Source: Novosphingobium lentum NBRC 107847
Lineage (GTDB): Bacteria > Pseudomonadota > Alphaproteobacteria > Sphingomonadales > Sphingomonadaceae
NCBI RefSeq assembly: GCF_001590965.1
Contig: NZ_BCTW01000002.1
Coordinates: 223,701-287,700 of the forward strand
Direction: 5' to 3'
Length of the DNA: 64,000 nt
Position 1 is the first letter of the stretch. Each line of letters starts with the position of its first letter. A program made the position numbers and the translations under genes. Shown piece after piece: positions 27,635 to 37,970 of the stretch. The notes below the pieces were generated by a model. The model was given only the letters and a program-made list of their open reading frames with translations. It did no database searches and was not told the DNA's origin.

Positions 27635-28653
27635 TTCGGACGAAACTGCTTTTGCCTTGTTTGTTCGCGCTGGCCGCCTGTTCGGGCAGCGCCGACGAAG
27701 CGACCGACCCCACCCCGGTCGCGCTGGTTTCGCTCGGCAAGGCGAGCACCGGTGACATCGCCCAGTCGGTCACGCTTTATGGTGAGATCGAGCGCGGCGG
27801 CGATGGTCAGATCGTGCTTGCCGCGCCTGTCGAAGCCAGAGTTCTTTCGATCGATGCGCCGGCCGGCACAGCGGTCGCCGTCGGCACTGTGGTTGCGCGG
27901 TTGCAGGCCAGTCCGGTGAGCCAGGCCCAGGCACGGGCTGCCGGGGCCGATGCCACCGCCGCGCAGCTAGCGCTCGCCCGGGCACAAAGGCTTCGCGCAG
28001 ATGGCCTTGCCAGCGACGCCGATGTTGAGGGGGCGCGCGCACGCGCGGCCGCCGCCTCTGCGCTTTCAGTTTCATTCGGCCAGAGAAGCGCTGGCCTGGT
28101 ACTGCGTGCGCCGCATGCCGGCTATGTCGATACGACCGGCGCGAGCGCCGGGGACATTGTCCAACCGGGCGCGGTAATCGCCACCCTGTCGCGCGCCGGT
28201 GTGGTCAAGGCGCGCTTCGGCGTCGATCCGGCGCTGGCCCGCAGTCTTCCACCGGGCAGTTCGCTAGAGGTTCATCCCGGTGACGGTTCGCCGCCTTTCT
28301 CAGTTCCCATTCGCAGTGTCAGCCCGGTTGCCAACGCGCAGACGCGGCTCGCGACGATCCTCGTCGATATTCCGGCTGAACGGGGTCTTGGCGCCGGACA
28401 GCCGCTCTCGGCCCGGGTCGTCACGCGCACAGCGAGCGCGGCGGTCACCGTGCCTTATGCCGCCCTGCTCGACGACGGCGGACAGCCGTTTGTCTTCGTG
28501 GTCAAGGATGGTGTCGCGCATCGCCGCGATGTCGAAGTCGGTGCCAGCGACGGAACCAGCGCGGCCGTTCGGAAAGGCATTGCGCCGGGCGATCTGGTCA
28601 TCGTAACCGGCGCAACCGCAGTGGAAGACGGCATGAAGGTCCGCACGAAGTGA
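27631..28653 (+). CDS. RND efflux periplasmic adaptor (membrane-fusion protein)
   Basis: Periplasmic adaptor of about 340 residues, HlyD/AcrA type. A lipobox (LFALAACSGS) suggests a lipoprotein. A biotinyl-lipoyl-like hairpin flanks a short helical region (DATAAQLALARAQRLRADGL), followed by beta-barrel segments. ATGA overlap with the TolC-family gene and GTGA overlap with the RND gene show one operon. Confidence 0.9.
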   Translation: MIRTKLLLPCLFALAACSGSADEATDPTPVALVSLGKASTGDIAQSVTLYGEIERGGDGQIVLAAPVEARVLSIDAPAGTAVAVGTVVARLQASPVSQAQARAAGADATAAQLALARAQRLRADGLASDADVEGARARAAAASALSVSFGQRSAGLVLRAPHAGYVDTTGASAGDIVQPGAVIATLSRAGVVKARFGVDPALARSLPPGSSLEVHPGDGSPPFSVPIRSVSPVANAQTRLATILVDIPAERGLGAGQPLSARVVTRTASAAVTVPYAALLDDGGQPFVFVVKDGVAHRRDVEVGASDGTSAAVRKGIAPGDLVIVTGATAVEDGMKVRTK

Positions 28654-31600
28654 CCTCGCGCTTGTCGCGCCATACGCGCAGCTTGTGGCTGGCGATGCTG
28701 CTGCTGACGCTCGGTGGCATAGTCGGGGCCTTGCGGCTGCCGGTCAGCCTGTTCCCGCACATCGACTATCCCCGGGTTGTCGTCGCGATCGACGCCGGCG
28801 AACGAGATCCGGCGCAAATGGAAGCGGAGATCACCCGCCCGATCGAGATTGCCCTACGCTCCGTTCCGGGCGTGACCCACCTGCGATCGAAGACCAGTCG
28901 CGGTTCGGCCGAAGTCGCACTCAACTTCGATTGGGGCCGCGATATGACGTCGGCGACGCTGGCCACACAAGGCGCGCTAGCAACCGTCATGCCATCCATG
29001 CCCCAAGGCACCGCGTTCGAAGTGCGCCGTTCCGATCCCACCCTATTCCCCGTCATCGGGATCGCGCTCACATCGACTTCGCTCGACCAGGAGGCGCTGC
29101 GCCAGATTGCCGAGCTCAAGGTCCGGCCCGCGCTGACGGCGGTAGGCGGCGTGGCGGGCGTCGACGTGCTGGGCGGCTCGCCGCGCGAGTTCTCGGTCGA
29201 TCTCGAGCCTGCACGGCTCGCCGCGCTGGGTCTGTCGGCCGACGATGTGGTCAAGGCGCTGGGGCAAGCCAACGTCGTGCGCGGTGCGGGACGGATCGAG
29301 GATCGCCACCGGCTCTATCTCCTGCTGGTCGAAAACCGTCTGGCTTCCGCCGCCGACATTGCCGCAACGCCCGTGAAGTCAGGCACCGCAGGTGGGGCCG
29401 GGATTGTCACCGTTGGTGATATCGCAACCATCCGGCCTGCGGCCCGACCGGATTATTCGCTAGTGACGAGCAATGGCCGCAGCGCCGTTCTCGTCAATGT
29501 CCGGCAGTCGCTCGGCGGCGACACGGTCCAGGTGGTACGCGATGTCGATACTCGCCTCAAGGGACTCGGCCTGCCGCCGAGCGTGACGGTGACCCCATTC
29601 TACGACCAGTCCGAACTCGTCATCGGCGCGGCCAATGCGGTACGCGACGCAATCCTGCTGGGCGCACTGCTTGCGGGCGTGGTGCTGTTCCTGTTCCTCC
29701 GCTCAGTGCGGTTGATGGCTATCACCGCCGCCGTGCTGCCCGCGGTGCTTGCCGGCACCTGCCTGATTCTGTTCGCCATGGGCATGCAGTTCGACATGAT
29801 GACGCTGGGCGGTATGGCTGCTGCCGTAGGCCTGATCGTCGATGATACGGTGGTGATGCTCGAACATATCATGCGCCGGATGCAGGAGGGCACGGCGCGC
29901 GATAGGCCGTCGATACTCGCTGCCGCAAGTGAGATGGCCAAACCACTGTTCGGCTCGACCGGCGCAACCATCGTTGTATTCCTGCCGCTTGCTTTTATCT
30001 CCGGCGTCAGCGGCGGATTCTTCAAGGCGCTGGCTGTGACCATGGTCGCAGCTCTGACGATCTCGCTGCTCTACGCGCGCTTTCTTATTCCGTTGATTTG
30101 CGCTCACTGGCTGCGACCGAGCGACGCCGAGGCGGCGGAGAGCGCATCGGGGTGGCTGGGGCGGCTTGTCGGTCAGTATCACCGCGGCATCGGTCATGCT
30201 CTCGAACGTCCGGCACGATTTGCGATCCTGGTTTCCGCTATATTGGTACTGGCAGGATCGCTGGCATGGTACAACGTGCCCTCCGGCTTCATGCCCAAGA
30301 TGGATGAGGGTGGATTCATCCTCGATTACAAGGCTCAGCCCGGGGCAGCGCTCAGCGATACCGATCGCCTTCTGCGGCAGGTAGAGCAGATCATTCAGCG
30401 CACTCCCGAAGTCGCGAGTTATTCGCGCCGGACCGGCCTGCAACTCGGCGGCGGGCTCACCGAAGCCGACGAAGGCGATTATTTCGTCCGCCTAAAGGGT
30501 GGCTCGCGCCGCCCAATAGAGGCGGTCATGGGAGATATTCGCCAGCAGGTTTCGGCGCAGGTCCCTGGGTTGCAGATCGAGACGATGCAGCTCATGGAAG
30601 ATCTTATCGGTGATCTCACCGCCGTGCCGCAGCCGATCGAGATCAAGCTGTTCGGCGACGATCCCGTGGCTTTGCAACAGACGGCCAAGCGCGTCGCGGA
30701 AGCGATTGGTAAAGTCAGCGGCGTGGTCGAGGTGGTCGATGGCTTACGGGTGGCGGGCGATGCCATCTCGGTGCGCGTGCGGCCTGGTTTGGCGCAACAA
30801 CAGGGACTCGATCCAGCCACAATTGCCAGCCAGATCGAAGGGCTGGTTGGGGGAAGTCCGGCGACCAGTCTGAGGATCGGCGAGCAGCTGATCGGCGTAA
30901 GGGTGCGCGGACCGGCGGATGTTCGCCAACGCGCGGCGCAGGTTGCCGAACTGCCGCTGACCGGATCGGATGGGCATGTGGTGCGGGTCGGGCAGATCGC
31001 CGACGTCTCGATCGCGGCCGGTCAGATGCAAAGAACGCGCGAGGACCTTGCGCCGTTCATCGATGTAACGGCAAGACTTGAGGGACGAGACCTGGGTTCG
31101 GCGATGGCCGATGTGCGCAGTACCGTTGCGGGCCTTAATCTTCCGGCCTCGATCCGGGTCGATTACGGCGGACTTTATGCCCAGCAACGGCAGAGCTTTG
31201 CCGACATGAGCATGGTCTTCACGGCAGCCCTGCTCCTGGCGGCACTGCTTCTTACCATCATGTTCGAACGCATAGCCTGGACGCTCGCTGCGCTGATTTC
31301 AGTCCTGCTCAGCACCTCGGCGGTGTTCTGCGGACTTTGGGTTACCGGGATCGAGCTCGATGTTTCAGCGCTGATGGGGCTCACCATGGTGGTGGGCATG
31401 GTGACCGAGCTGATCGTGTTCTATCTTTCGGAAATCGACACCGACGCACCGCTCGACGCCGAAGTCCTGTGCGAGGCGGGTGAGAAGCGGTTGCGCCCGA
31501 TCCTGATGTCGGCGATCATCGCCATCCTTACGCTCAGCCCACTGGCTTTGGGAATTAGCAGAGGAGCGGGTCTGCAACAGCCACTTGCGACCGCCATCAT

Positions 31601-31718
31601 CTTCGGTCTGACGGCCGCCGTGCCGATTGTGCTGCTGGTACTCCCCGCACTGATTCTCTTCACTGCGCCCCGAACTCGACCAGATGATCAGCTCTCTCAG
31701 CCACAAAACCATCGCTGA
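28650..31718 (+). CDS. RND-family efflux transporter permease
   Basis: Inner-membrane proton-driven pump of 1022 residues with two TM blocks and two periplasmic porter regions. TM4 contains GLIVDDTVVMLEHIMRR with a paired Asp. That is closer to drug-type and mixed RND pumps than to the DFG-type TM4 motif of Zn/Co/Ni CzcA or the MVDA motif of CusA. The N-terminus VSLFPHIDYPRVVVAID is HAE/CusA-like. The substrate is not fixed by the sequence. The GTG start overlaps the adaptor stop. Confidence 0.9.
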   Translation: MTSRLSRHTRSLWLAMLLLTLGGIVGALRLPVSLFPHIDYPRVVVAIDAGERDPAQMEAEITRPIEIALRSVPGVTHLRSKTSRGSAEVALNFDWGRDMTSATLATQGALATVMPSMPQGTAFEVRRSDPTLFPVIGIALTSTSLDQEALRQIAELKVRPALTAVGGVAGVDVLGGSPREFSVDLEPARLAALGLSADDVVKALGQANVVRGAGRIEDRHRLYLLLVENRLASAADIAATPVKSGTAGGAGIVTVGDIATIRPAARPDYSLVTSNGRSAVLVNVRQSLGGDTVQVVRDVDTRLKGLGLPPSVTVTPFYDQSELVIGAANAVRDAILLGALLAGVVLFLFLRSVRLMAITAAVLPAVLAGTCLILFAMGMQFDMMTLGGMAAAVGLIVDDTVVMLEHIMRRMQEGTARDRPSILAAASEMAKPLFGSTGATIVVFLPLAFISGVSGGFFKALAVTMVAALTISLLYARFLIPLICAHWLRPSDAEAAESASGWLGRLVGQYHRGIGHALERPARFAILVSAILVLAGSLAWYNVPSGFMPKMDEGGFILDYKAQPGAALSDTDRLLRQVEQIIQRTPEVASYSRRTGLQLGGGLTEADEGDYFVRLKGGSRRPIEAVMGDIRQQVSAQVPGLQIETMQLMEDLIGDLTAVPQPIEIKLFGDDPVALQQTAKRVAEAIGKVSGVVEVVDGLRVAGDAISVRVRPGLAQQQGLDPATIASQIEGLVGGSPATSLRIGEQLIGVRVRGPADVRQRAAQVAELPLTGSDGHVVRVGQIADVSIAAGQMQRTREDLAPFIDVTARLEGRDLGSAMADVRSTVAGLNLPASIRVDYGGLYAQQRQSFADMSMVFTAALLLAALLLTIMFERIAWTLAALISVLLSTSAVFCGLWVTGIELDVSALMGLTMVVGMVTELIVFYLSEIDTDAPLDAEVLCEAGEKRLRPILMSAIIAILTLSPLALGISRGAGLQQPLATAIIFGLTAAVPIVLLVLPALILFTAPRTRPDDQLSQPQNHR

Positions 31719-31753
31719 CTGCGAGATCAACGAAATGATGGCATCAAACACCC

Positions 31754-32917
31754 ATGGATAGGATTCCCCGTACGGTCTGGGCACTTGGTCTTGTCAGCTT
31801 ATTCATGGACCTTTCGTCCGAAATCATCCACGCACTGCTCCCGGTGTTCCTGACCACGACGCTGGGCGCGAGCGTTGCCCTTGTCGGGCTGATCGATGGG
31901 GTCGGCGACGCTGCGGCGTCGATCACCAAGGTGTTTTCTGGCTACATCTCCGATCGCCTGGGTCGGCGCAAACCGCTCATCCTGCTGGGGTATGGTCTGG
32001 GGGCCCTGTCCAAGCCGTTCTTTGCGATAGCCACCGGTCCGTTGCCGGTACTCGGTGCGCGGTTTGCAGACCGGATCGGCAAAGGCTTGCGCGGCGCGCC
32101 GCGCGACGCCCTTGTTGCCGATGTGACGCCGCAGGAAATCCGGGGTCGTGCCTATGGCCTGCGCCAGTCACTCGATACCGTTGGCGCCTTTCTCGGCCCC
32201 CTCGCCGCCATTGCCTTGATGTTCGCGCTTGCCAACGACATGCGAACGATCTTCTGGATCGCGCTGATTCCAGCTGTCCTCTCAGTGCTGCTGGTGGTGT
32301 TCGGCGTTGGCGAAGCAGATAAGGGCGCATCAGGCAAGGTCAAGGCATCGCCGCTGCGGATGGTTGACCTCAAGTCATTTGACCGGCGTTTCTGGACGGT
32401 CGTGATGATCGGGGTAGCCTTCACGCTCGCCCGGTTCAGCGAATCGTTTCTGGTGCTCAGGGCCAATGGCGAGGGGTTGGCGCTGGCGTGGACACCACTT
32501 GTGCTGGTCGTCATGAACCTCGTCTATTCGCTCGGGGCTTACCCCGCGGGTGCTATTTCTGACCGCGCCAATCCCGTGCTACCGCTTGCCGCTGGTTTGG
32601 CTTGCCTGATTGCTGCGGACATGCTGCTTGCCTTTGGCAACGGACTTCTGGCCATTTTTGCCGGTATCGTCCTGTGGGGTGCGCATATGGCCCTGACGCA
32701 AGGCATTCTCGCCAAGCTCGTTGCCGACGCCTCTCCAGAATATCTGCGCGGATCAGGATTTGGCTTTTTCAATCTGGCTTCCGGCATTGCCATGCTTTTC
32801 GCCAGTCTGCTGGCGGGCATATTGTGGTCAGCAGTCGGTCCCCAAGCCACATTCATGACCGGTGCGCTCTTTGCCCTGCTAGCGTTGGTATTGATGCGTT
32901 TGCGGAACGATCCTTGA
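31754..32917 (+). CDS. MFS transporter
   Basis: Polytopic inner-membrane transporter of 387 residues with about 12 TM helices. The major-facilitator loop 2-3 motif is seen as GYISDRLGRRKPLILLGYG and the related loop 8-9 segment as GAISDRANP. The early segment LVSLFMDLSSEIIHALLPVF is typical of a large, uncharacterised MFS subgroup. It follows the RND gene by 35 bases, so it may share the transcript. The substrate is unknown. Confidence 0.88.
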   Translation: MDRIPRTVWALGLVSLFMDLSSEIIHALLPVFLTTTLGASVALVGLIDGVGDAAASITKVFSGYISDRLGRRKPLILLGYGLGALSKPFFAIATGPLPVLGARFADRIGKGLRGAPRDALVADVTPQEIRGRAYGLRQSLDTVGAFLGPLAAIALMFALANDMRTIFWIALIPAVLSVLLVVFGVGEADKGASGKVKASPLRMVDLKSFDRRFWTVVMIGVAFTLARFSESFLVLRANGEGLALAWTPLVLVVMNLVYSLGAYPAGAISDRANPVLPLAAGLACLIAADMLLAFGNGLLAIFAGIVLWGAHMALTQGILAKLVADASPEYLRGSGFGFFNLASGIAMLFASLLAGILWSAVGPQATFMTGALFALLALVLMRLRNDP

Positions 32918-33546
32918 ACCGTCGACGTCTCGTCGCTGCGCCGATCGAGTCCGATTATGTATTGAGTGAGCGTCCGGGCAAGCCATTTGGAAGTGTGTAT
33001 CCCAGTGTGGTACTCAAATTGTGACTGGAACGTGGGACCTTTGCGCTAATCGAAGCGGGGAATTGTGTCGTCGCCCTAGGGCTAAGGTTCTGCTTTTCAT
33101 CGTTATTCATACGTCTGCACAAAAGCAGCGTTGGGGGTATCGGCAAAATCCGAACCTCTCCGGAATGCCCCCACTCCCCTGTTGGCTGCATGCGGACGCA
33201 AGCTGACCTATGCGGACATGAAACCTGGTGGAGGAGGGACCTTTTATGTAATTCTAAACTATTGATAAACAATAGACTTATACCCATCTTTGTCCACAAT
33301 GCCCCCCAGCCCACTTCTGCGATGAGATGCACTTCCGATCAATGCGCGCTTCACGGCGCGGGCGAAGTTCTGATCAATGCATCGCTGCGGACGTGAAGGT
33401 GGCCAGCCTTCCTGTCCGTACCCGATGCCTGCGCCCGGAGATTGGCGCCGGTCCCGCCAAAGCACAGCACCAGCATCGTTCAGGCGATCCATCGAGCCGC
33501 TCAAAGCTTAGCTGCCAGGCCGGGGACCACCCCGGCGCAGGGTGGA
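32918..33546. other. Non-coding gap between convergent operons
   Basis: No supported gene. Part of it (about 33080-33330) is visibly poorer in GC than its surroundings. A hairpin-forming stretch near 33520-33545 lies just past the end of the cobalamin operon. Confidence 0.5.
33520..33545 (-). terminator. GC-rich hairpin after cobC, possible terminator
   Basis: CCGGGG-ACCA-CCCCGG (33520-33535) forms a perfect six-pair stem, and an alternative CCACCC (33527-33532) / GGGTGG (33540-33545) stem overlaps it. It lies immediately after the cobC stop on the minus strand. No T-run follows, so factor-independent termination is doubtful. Confidence 0.3.
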
Positions 33547-34092
33547 TCAAAGCACTGTCACCGAGCCTGTTGGCGGAACCAGATCTGTAATCCGTTCAAG
33601 TCCATCAGCCATCCGTGCCGCACGGGCGGAGGCAATCGGTCCGCCGTGCGTGACGATAATGACGCTGCCGTTGCATGGTACGCTGGCCAGTGCGGCCGTT
33701 ATCCGATCGATCAGCTGCCGGGTCGTCTCGCCGCTGCCGCCGGGCCGGAATGTATCGGGTGCGTCAATCATCCCGTTCATGGCATTGCCGGTTTCGCGGT
33801 AGATGGCGTTCCAGCAGCGCCCCTCCCACGATCCGAAATCGCGTTCGCGCCAGAGCGGTTCGGCAATCGGCACGATTCCGAGCCTTTCCGCCAGCGGCAG
33901 CGCAATGGCGCGGGTACGCTTCATGTCGCTATGGACAATGGCATCCGGCCCCAGCGCGGTGAGTTGATCAATTAGCAGTGCTACCATCGCCTGTCCCGCG
34001 CGCGACAGGCCCGGATCGCTTTGGCCATAGCAGCGCTTTTGCCAAGCTGACTCCACCGGCGGATGGCGGACCAGGATTATGCGGCGGGCCAT
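33547..34092 (-). CDS. cobC: Histidine phosphatase, alpha-ribazole phosphatase-like (CobC)
   Basis: Phosphoglycerate-mutase-fold phosphatase of 181 residues. The RHG-type motif is RRIILVRHPPVE (LVRHP rather than LVRHG), followed by IVHSDMKRTRAIA, LWRERDFGSWEGR and the second catalytic His in IIVTHGGPI. In cobalamin synthesis it removes the phosphate of alpha-ribazole-P or cobalamin-5'-P. It is the last gene of the operon and overlaps cobS by 16 bases. Confidence 0.85.
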   Translation of the reverse strand: MARRIILVRHPPVESAWQKRCYGQSDPGLSRAGQAMVALLIDQLTALGPDAIVHSDMKRTRAIALPLAERLGIVPIAEPLWRERDFGSWEGRCWNAIYRETGNAMNGMIDAPDTFRPGGSGETTRQLIDRITAALASVPCNGSVIIVTHGGPIASARAARMADGLERITDLVPPTGSVTVL

Positions 34093-34862
34093 CGTGCGGC
34101 CACGCCAAGCAGCAGGATAAGCTGGCCGGCATAGACGGCAAAGCCGAGGCAATCGCCCGTTACGCCGCCCAGATGCCGCATCAGCGATTGCCGGAACCAT
34201 AACAGGAAGAGCAGGACGCATCCTGTCCCGACCAGCAGCGCGCCGGGGGCAATGGTGGCCAGCGGCGCGAGGAAGGGCAGTACCAGCAGGGTTGCGCCGC
34301 TCAGGATCGCCAGTCCGGGGCGCTGGCCGATGTCTTTTGCCAGACTGCTGGGCTGATCGAGCGGGGGCACGATAACCATCGCCGCCACTGCTACCCAGCG
34401 GCCAAACGCGGCTGAGGCAACCAGCGCAGGAATGAGCAACGCCGCCGGAAGCGTGATCAGCAGTGCTGCTCGCAGGCCCACCGCCAGCATTAGTCCCAGC
34501 GCGCCATAGCTGCCGACGCGGCTGTCCTTCATGATTTCGCGGATGCGTCGCGCAGTCATGCCGCCGCCGTATCCGTCGCAAAAATCGGCCACGGCATCTT
34601 CGTGGAATGCGCCGGTCATCCGGGCCTCGACGATCAGCAACAGTGCTACTGCGACGAAGCGCGGCCAGAGCATTCCTGTGCCCCACAACACCAGCGCGCC
34701 GATGCAGCCAACCAGTCCGCCGACCAGCGGGAACCACAGGACGGAGCGGCGCAATTCGACTTTCAACTGCGCTTCATCAAGAGGCGGGATTGCGGCGCTG
34801 ACAGGCAGACGTGTGAGGAACTGGATTGCCAGCAGCAGCGGCAGGAAGACAGCTCTGATCAT
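34077..34862 (-). CDS. cobS: Adenosylcobinamide-GDP ribazoletransferase (cobalamin synthase) CobS
   Basis: Integral membrane enzyme of 261 residues that joins adenosylcobinamide-GDP with alpha-ribazole(-P) to give cobalamin(-P). The N-terminus LLAIQFLTRLPV and the motif DAVADFCDGYGGGMTARRIREIMKDSRVGSYGAL region (acidic, HEDAVADFCDG at its head) are diagnostic. It has several TM helices. ATGA overlap with cobT. Confidence 0.95.
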   Translation of the reverse strand: MIRAVFLPLLLAIQFLTRLPVSAAIPPLDEAQLKVELRRSVLWFPLVGGLVGCIGALVLWGTGMLWPRFVAVALLLIVEARMTGAFHEDAVADFCDGYGGGMTARRIREIMKDSRVGSYGALGLMLAVGLRAALLITLPAALLIPALVASAAFGRWVAVAAMVIVPPLDQPSSLAKDIGQRPGLAILSGATLLVLPFLAPLATIAPGALLVGTGCVLLFLLWFRQSLMRHLGGVTGDCLGFAVYAGQLILLLGVAARWPAA

Positions 34863-35875
34863 TGCCCAAGAACTTCTGCCAGGGTGGCAACATCGCTGAG
34901 CAAGGCGGCAGCACTGTCCAGCAAGGGAAGAGCAGTAAGCGCGCCGGTGCCCTCGCCCAGCCGCATCTGCCAGTCGAGTATGGGTGTGAGTCCAAGCTGG
35001 GCCAGCGCCGCAGCATGCCCCGGCTCTGCCGAGCGATGGCCGGCGATCATGGCGCGGGCGGTGCCGGGTGCCAGCGCTTCGGCGATCAGCGCTGCGGCGG
35101 TGGTTACATAGCCGTCGAGCACCAGCACGGCACCCGCTGCTGCGCCAGACGCATAGAATCCTGCGATAGCGACGATCTCGAACCCGGCGATGGCGGCCAG
35201 CGCTGCCTTGTCGCGCGCGCCGCCGAGCCGGGCGACTGCCTGTTCCACGATAACGCGTTTGTGCAGCCGCATCGCCGCATCCGCGCCCGCGCCGCTGCCG
35301 GTGGCGGTATCGGCGTCCGCGCCGGTCAGGGCATGCGTGAGGCAGGCCGATGCCGTGGTGTTGCCGATGCCCATTTCGCCTGCGATCAGCAGGCGATAGC
35401 CCGCTGCCACCGCTGCTTGGGCCTCATCCGCGCCCAGCGCCCATGCGGCATCGAATTGCACGATATCCATCGCGGGGCCGGTGGCGAGGTCAGCCGTGCC
35501 CGGCGCGACCGGCGCGGAACGGAAATGCGGGGGGAACGGGCCGACGGGCGGGTATTCAGGCGGCTGGGCCATCCCGGCATCGACCACCCGCACATCCACG
35601 CCGTGCGCTGCGGCCAGCGCGGTGCTGCTGGCGCGGCCTAACAGGATCGTGGCGACCATCGCCGTCGTCACGGCCTGCGGCCAGGGCGTGACGCCTTGCG
35701 CCACCACGCCGTGGTCGGCCGCGAACAGCACCAGCCGGCGCGGGTGGGTGAGGGGCGTGAGGGTGCCCTGCGCCACTGCCAGTTCGGCCGCCAGCGCTTC
35801 CAGCCGGCCCAGACTGCCGGGCGGCTTGGCGAGGCTGTCGAGGTGCGCTTGCGCCAGTGCGGGCGTGATCGTCAT
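34859..35875 (-). CDS. cobT: Nicotinate-nucleotide:dimethylbenzimidazole phosphoribosyltransferase CobT
   Basis: Cytoplasmic enzyme of 338 residues that makes alpha-ribazole-5'-P from nicotinate mononucleotide and 5,6-dimethylbenzimidazole. Motifs: LDSLAKPPGSLGRLE at the N-terminus, FAADHGVVAQGVTPWP, GEMGIGNTTASACLTHALTG and the C-terminal RLGEGTGALTALPLL with the catalytic Glu. Full length. Overlaps bluB and cobS by ATGA. Confidence 0.96.
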   Translation of the reverse strand: MTITPALAQAHLDSLAKPPGSLGRLEALAAELAVAQGTLTPLTHPRRLVLFAADHGVVAQGVTPWPQAVTTAMVATILLGRASSTALAAAHGVDVRVVDAGMAQPPEYPPVGPFPPHFRSAPVAPGTADLATGPAMDIVQFDAAWALGADEAQAAVAAGYRLLIAGEMGIGNTTASACLTHALTGADADTATGSGAGADAAMRLHKRVIVEQAVARLGGARDKAALAAIAGFEIVAIAGFYASGAAAGAVLVLDGYVTTAAALIAEALAPGTARAMIAGHRSAEPGHAAALAQLGLTPILDWQMRLGEGTGALTALPLLDSAAALLSDVATLAEVLGQ

Positions 35876-36510
35876 CGGGTGAATCTCGTCTGATCGGCAG
35901 GAAGGCGGTCTTGCCAGCGGCGGCGGACCAGTTCCGGGGTTTCGTGCTGTTCGGCGGGATAGCCGAGGCAGAGCAAGGCGACGAAGCGCCAGTCTTCGGG
36001 CACATCGAGCAGGCGGTTAATCGCCACCGGATCGACAATCGAGACCCAGCCCACGCCGATGCCGATGGCGCGGGCCGCCAACCACAGCGTGTGGATCGCC
36101 ATGACGACCGAACAGGCAAGCGTTTCCGGCATGGTCTGGCGGCCAAGACCGTGGCCCGCCGCAGGATTGGTTTCGCAGAATACGGCAAGCGGTTCTGGTG
36201 CCTCCTGCAATCCGTGGAGCTTCAGCGCATCATAGGCGGCGCGGGTTTCATCGCGGTAGATCGCTGCCGCCTTCCGGTTTTCCGCTTCGACATGAGCGAC
36301 AATTGCAGCGCGTCGTTCCGCCGACAGCACCCGCACGAAACGCCACGGCTGGCTGTTGCCGACTGACGGGGCAAGGGCGGCGCGGTCGAGCAGATGATCC
36401 AGCGTGCCGTCTGGCAGGGGAACCGTCTGAAAATGCCGCACATCGCGCCGCCATGTCAGCAGCGTATCGAGTTGTTCGGCAAATCCGGGCGGGAAGATGG
36501 GGCCGGTCAT
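35872..36510 (-). CDS. bluB: 5,6-dimethylbenzimidazole synthase BluB
   Basis: Flavin-destroying nitroreductase-fold enzyme of 212 residues that converts reduced FMN and oxygen to 5,6-dimethylbenzimidazole, the lower ligand of B12. Seen: [53 protein letters not shown] and [12 protein letters not shown], all typical of BluB. It supplies the base for cobT, with which it overlaps. Confidence 0.95.
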   Translation of the reverse strand: MTGPIFPPGFAEQLDTLLTWRRDVRHFQTVPLPDGTLDHLLDRAALAPSVGNSQPWRFVRVLSAERRAAIVAHVEAENRKAAAIYRDETRAAYDALKLHGLQEAPEPLAVFCETNPAAGHGLGRQTMPETLACSVVMAIHTLWLAARAIGIGVGWVSIVDPVAINRLLDVPEDWRFVALLCLGYPAEQHETPELVRRRWQDRLPADQTRFTR

Positions 36511-37970
36511 TCTGCCAGTCCGGCGATGGCCAGCAGGCGGTCCACCGCAACGTGCCGTTCCAGCGAAGCCGCCAGTTCATCCAGCGCGGCGTCCACCGCT
36601 GCATCCTGATCGACGCCGTTCGATGCGCCATCGATCCAGCCGCGCCGCTGGGCGGCCAGATTGAACAAGCCGTGGATGTAGCAGCCAGCCACGCGCCCAT
36701 CTGGACTAACGGCACCTTCATTGCGGCCATCGGCCATGCGCAGCAGTGGGCGGGCGGTGCCAGTCGTGGCTCCGGCATGAATTTCATACCCGCGGAACGG
36801 CGCATTGTCGGCGAGGCTGGTGCCCACCGCTTCGCGCAGGGTTTTGCCTGCCTGCATCACCGTATCAACCGACAGCAGGCCAAGGCCGTCCACCGTTTCA
36901 GGAGCGCCCTCGACCCCCGCCGGATCGGCAATCGTGCGGCCCAGCATCTGGTAGCCGCCGCAAATGCCCAGCACCCGCCCGCCGCGCCGAACATGGGCGG
37001 CAATGTCGATGTCCCAGCCTTGCGCGCGCAGGAATTTGAGGTCGGCAATCGTCGCCTTGGTGCCGGGGATGATGATGAGCGAGGCGGTGGCGGGGATCGG
37101 TGTGCCCGGCGGCACCATCGTCAGCCGCACGCCGGGTTCATTCGCCAGCGGATCGAAATCATCGAAATTGGCGATGCGCGACAGCATCGGCACGGCAATT
37201 TCCATCAGGCCGTTGCCCGAAGCATCAGGCGTTTGCAGCGTAACCGCATCCTCGGCCGGCAGCGCGCGAGCGGCGGCGATCCACGGGATAACACCAAGGC
37301 CTGCCCAGCCGGTCCGCTCGGCAATCGCGGCATAGCCATCATCGAACAGCGCCACATCCCCGCGAAACTTGTTGATCAGGAATCCCCGGATCATCGCGGC
37401 ATCTTCGGGTTCAATCACCGCCTTGGTGCCGACGATGGAGGCAATCACCCCGCCGCGATCGATATCGCCGACCAGCACCACCGGAACATTGGCGGCGCGG
37501 GCAAAGCCCATATTGGCGATGTCGCCGGCGCGCAGGTTGATCTCTGCCGGGCTGCCTGCGCCTTCCACCACCACGATATCGGCTGCGGCTCGCAGACGGT
37601 GATAGGATGCCATCACTGCCTCCAGCAGTTCGCCCTTGCGGCTGCGGTAATACTCTGCGCCCAGCGTGCCCTGCACTTTGCCGTGAACCACGACTTGCGC
37701 CGTCCGGTCCGACTGCGGCTTGAGCAGCACCGGATTCATATCGACCGACAGCGGCGCGCGGCAAGCCAGCGCCTGCAAGGCCTGCGCCCGGCCGATCTCA
37801 CCGCGCATACCCAGTTCGTCGGGGGCGGTGACGGCGGCATTGTTCGACATGTTCTGCGGCTTGAACGGCAGCACGTTCAATCCGCGATTGGCCAACAGCC
37901 GGCACAGGCCCGCAACCAGCACCGATTTGCCGACGTCAGAGCCAGTCCCCTGCAACATCACAGCAGCCAT
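36507..37970 (-). CDS. cobQ: Cobyric acid synthase CobQ
   Basis: Glutamine-dependent amidase of about 487 residues that converts adenosylcobyrinate a,c-diamide to adenosylcobyric acid. The N-terminal P-loop domain has [28 protein letters not shown] and the D/G region [14 protein letters not shown]. The C-terminal class I amidotransferase domain has the nucleophile Cys in [10 protein letters not shown] and a late YIHGLF. The ATG at 37970 has GGAGG six bases upstream; a second ATG at 37958 is coupled to the cbiB stop. Confidence 0.95.
   Translation of the reverse strand: MAAVMLQGTGSDVGKSVLVAGLCRLLANRGLNVLPFKPQNMSNNAAVTAPDELGMRGEIGRAQALQALACRAPLSVDMNPVLLKPQSDRTAQVVVHGKVQGTLGAEYYRSRKGELLEAVMASYHRLRAAADIVVVEGAGSPAEINLRAGDIANMGFARAANVPVVLVGDIDRGGVIASIVGTKAVIEPEDAAMIRGFLINKFRGDVALFDDGYAAIAERTGWAGLGVIPWIAAARALPAEDAVTLQTPDASGNGLMEIAVPMLSRIANFDDFDPLANEPGVRLTMVPPGTPIPATASLIIIPGTKATIADLKFLRAQGWDIDIAAHVRRGGRVLGICGGYQMLGRTIADPAGVEGAPETVDGLGLLSVDTVMQAGKTLREAVGTSLADNAPFRGYEIHAGATTGTARPLLRMADGRNEGAVSPDGRVAGCYIHGLFNLAAQRRGWIDGASNGVDQDAAVDAALDELAASLERHVAVDRLLAIAGLAE

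Noticed and set aside
28650..31718. Naming the RND pump CzcA or CusA
   Set aside because: Its TM4 motif does not match the metal-type signatures, so a metal-specific name is not justified.
32955..33332. Minus-strand open frame of 125 codons in the gap between the MFS gene and cobC
   Set aside because: Composition is Ser/His/Pro-rich without a domain, it lies in a GC-poor patch, and nothing suggests coding.
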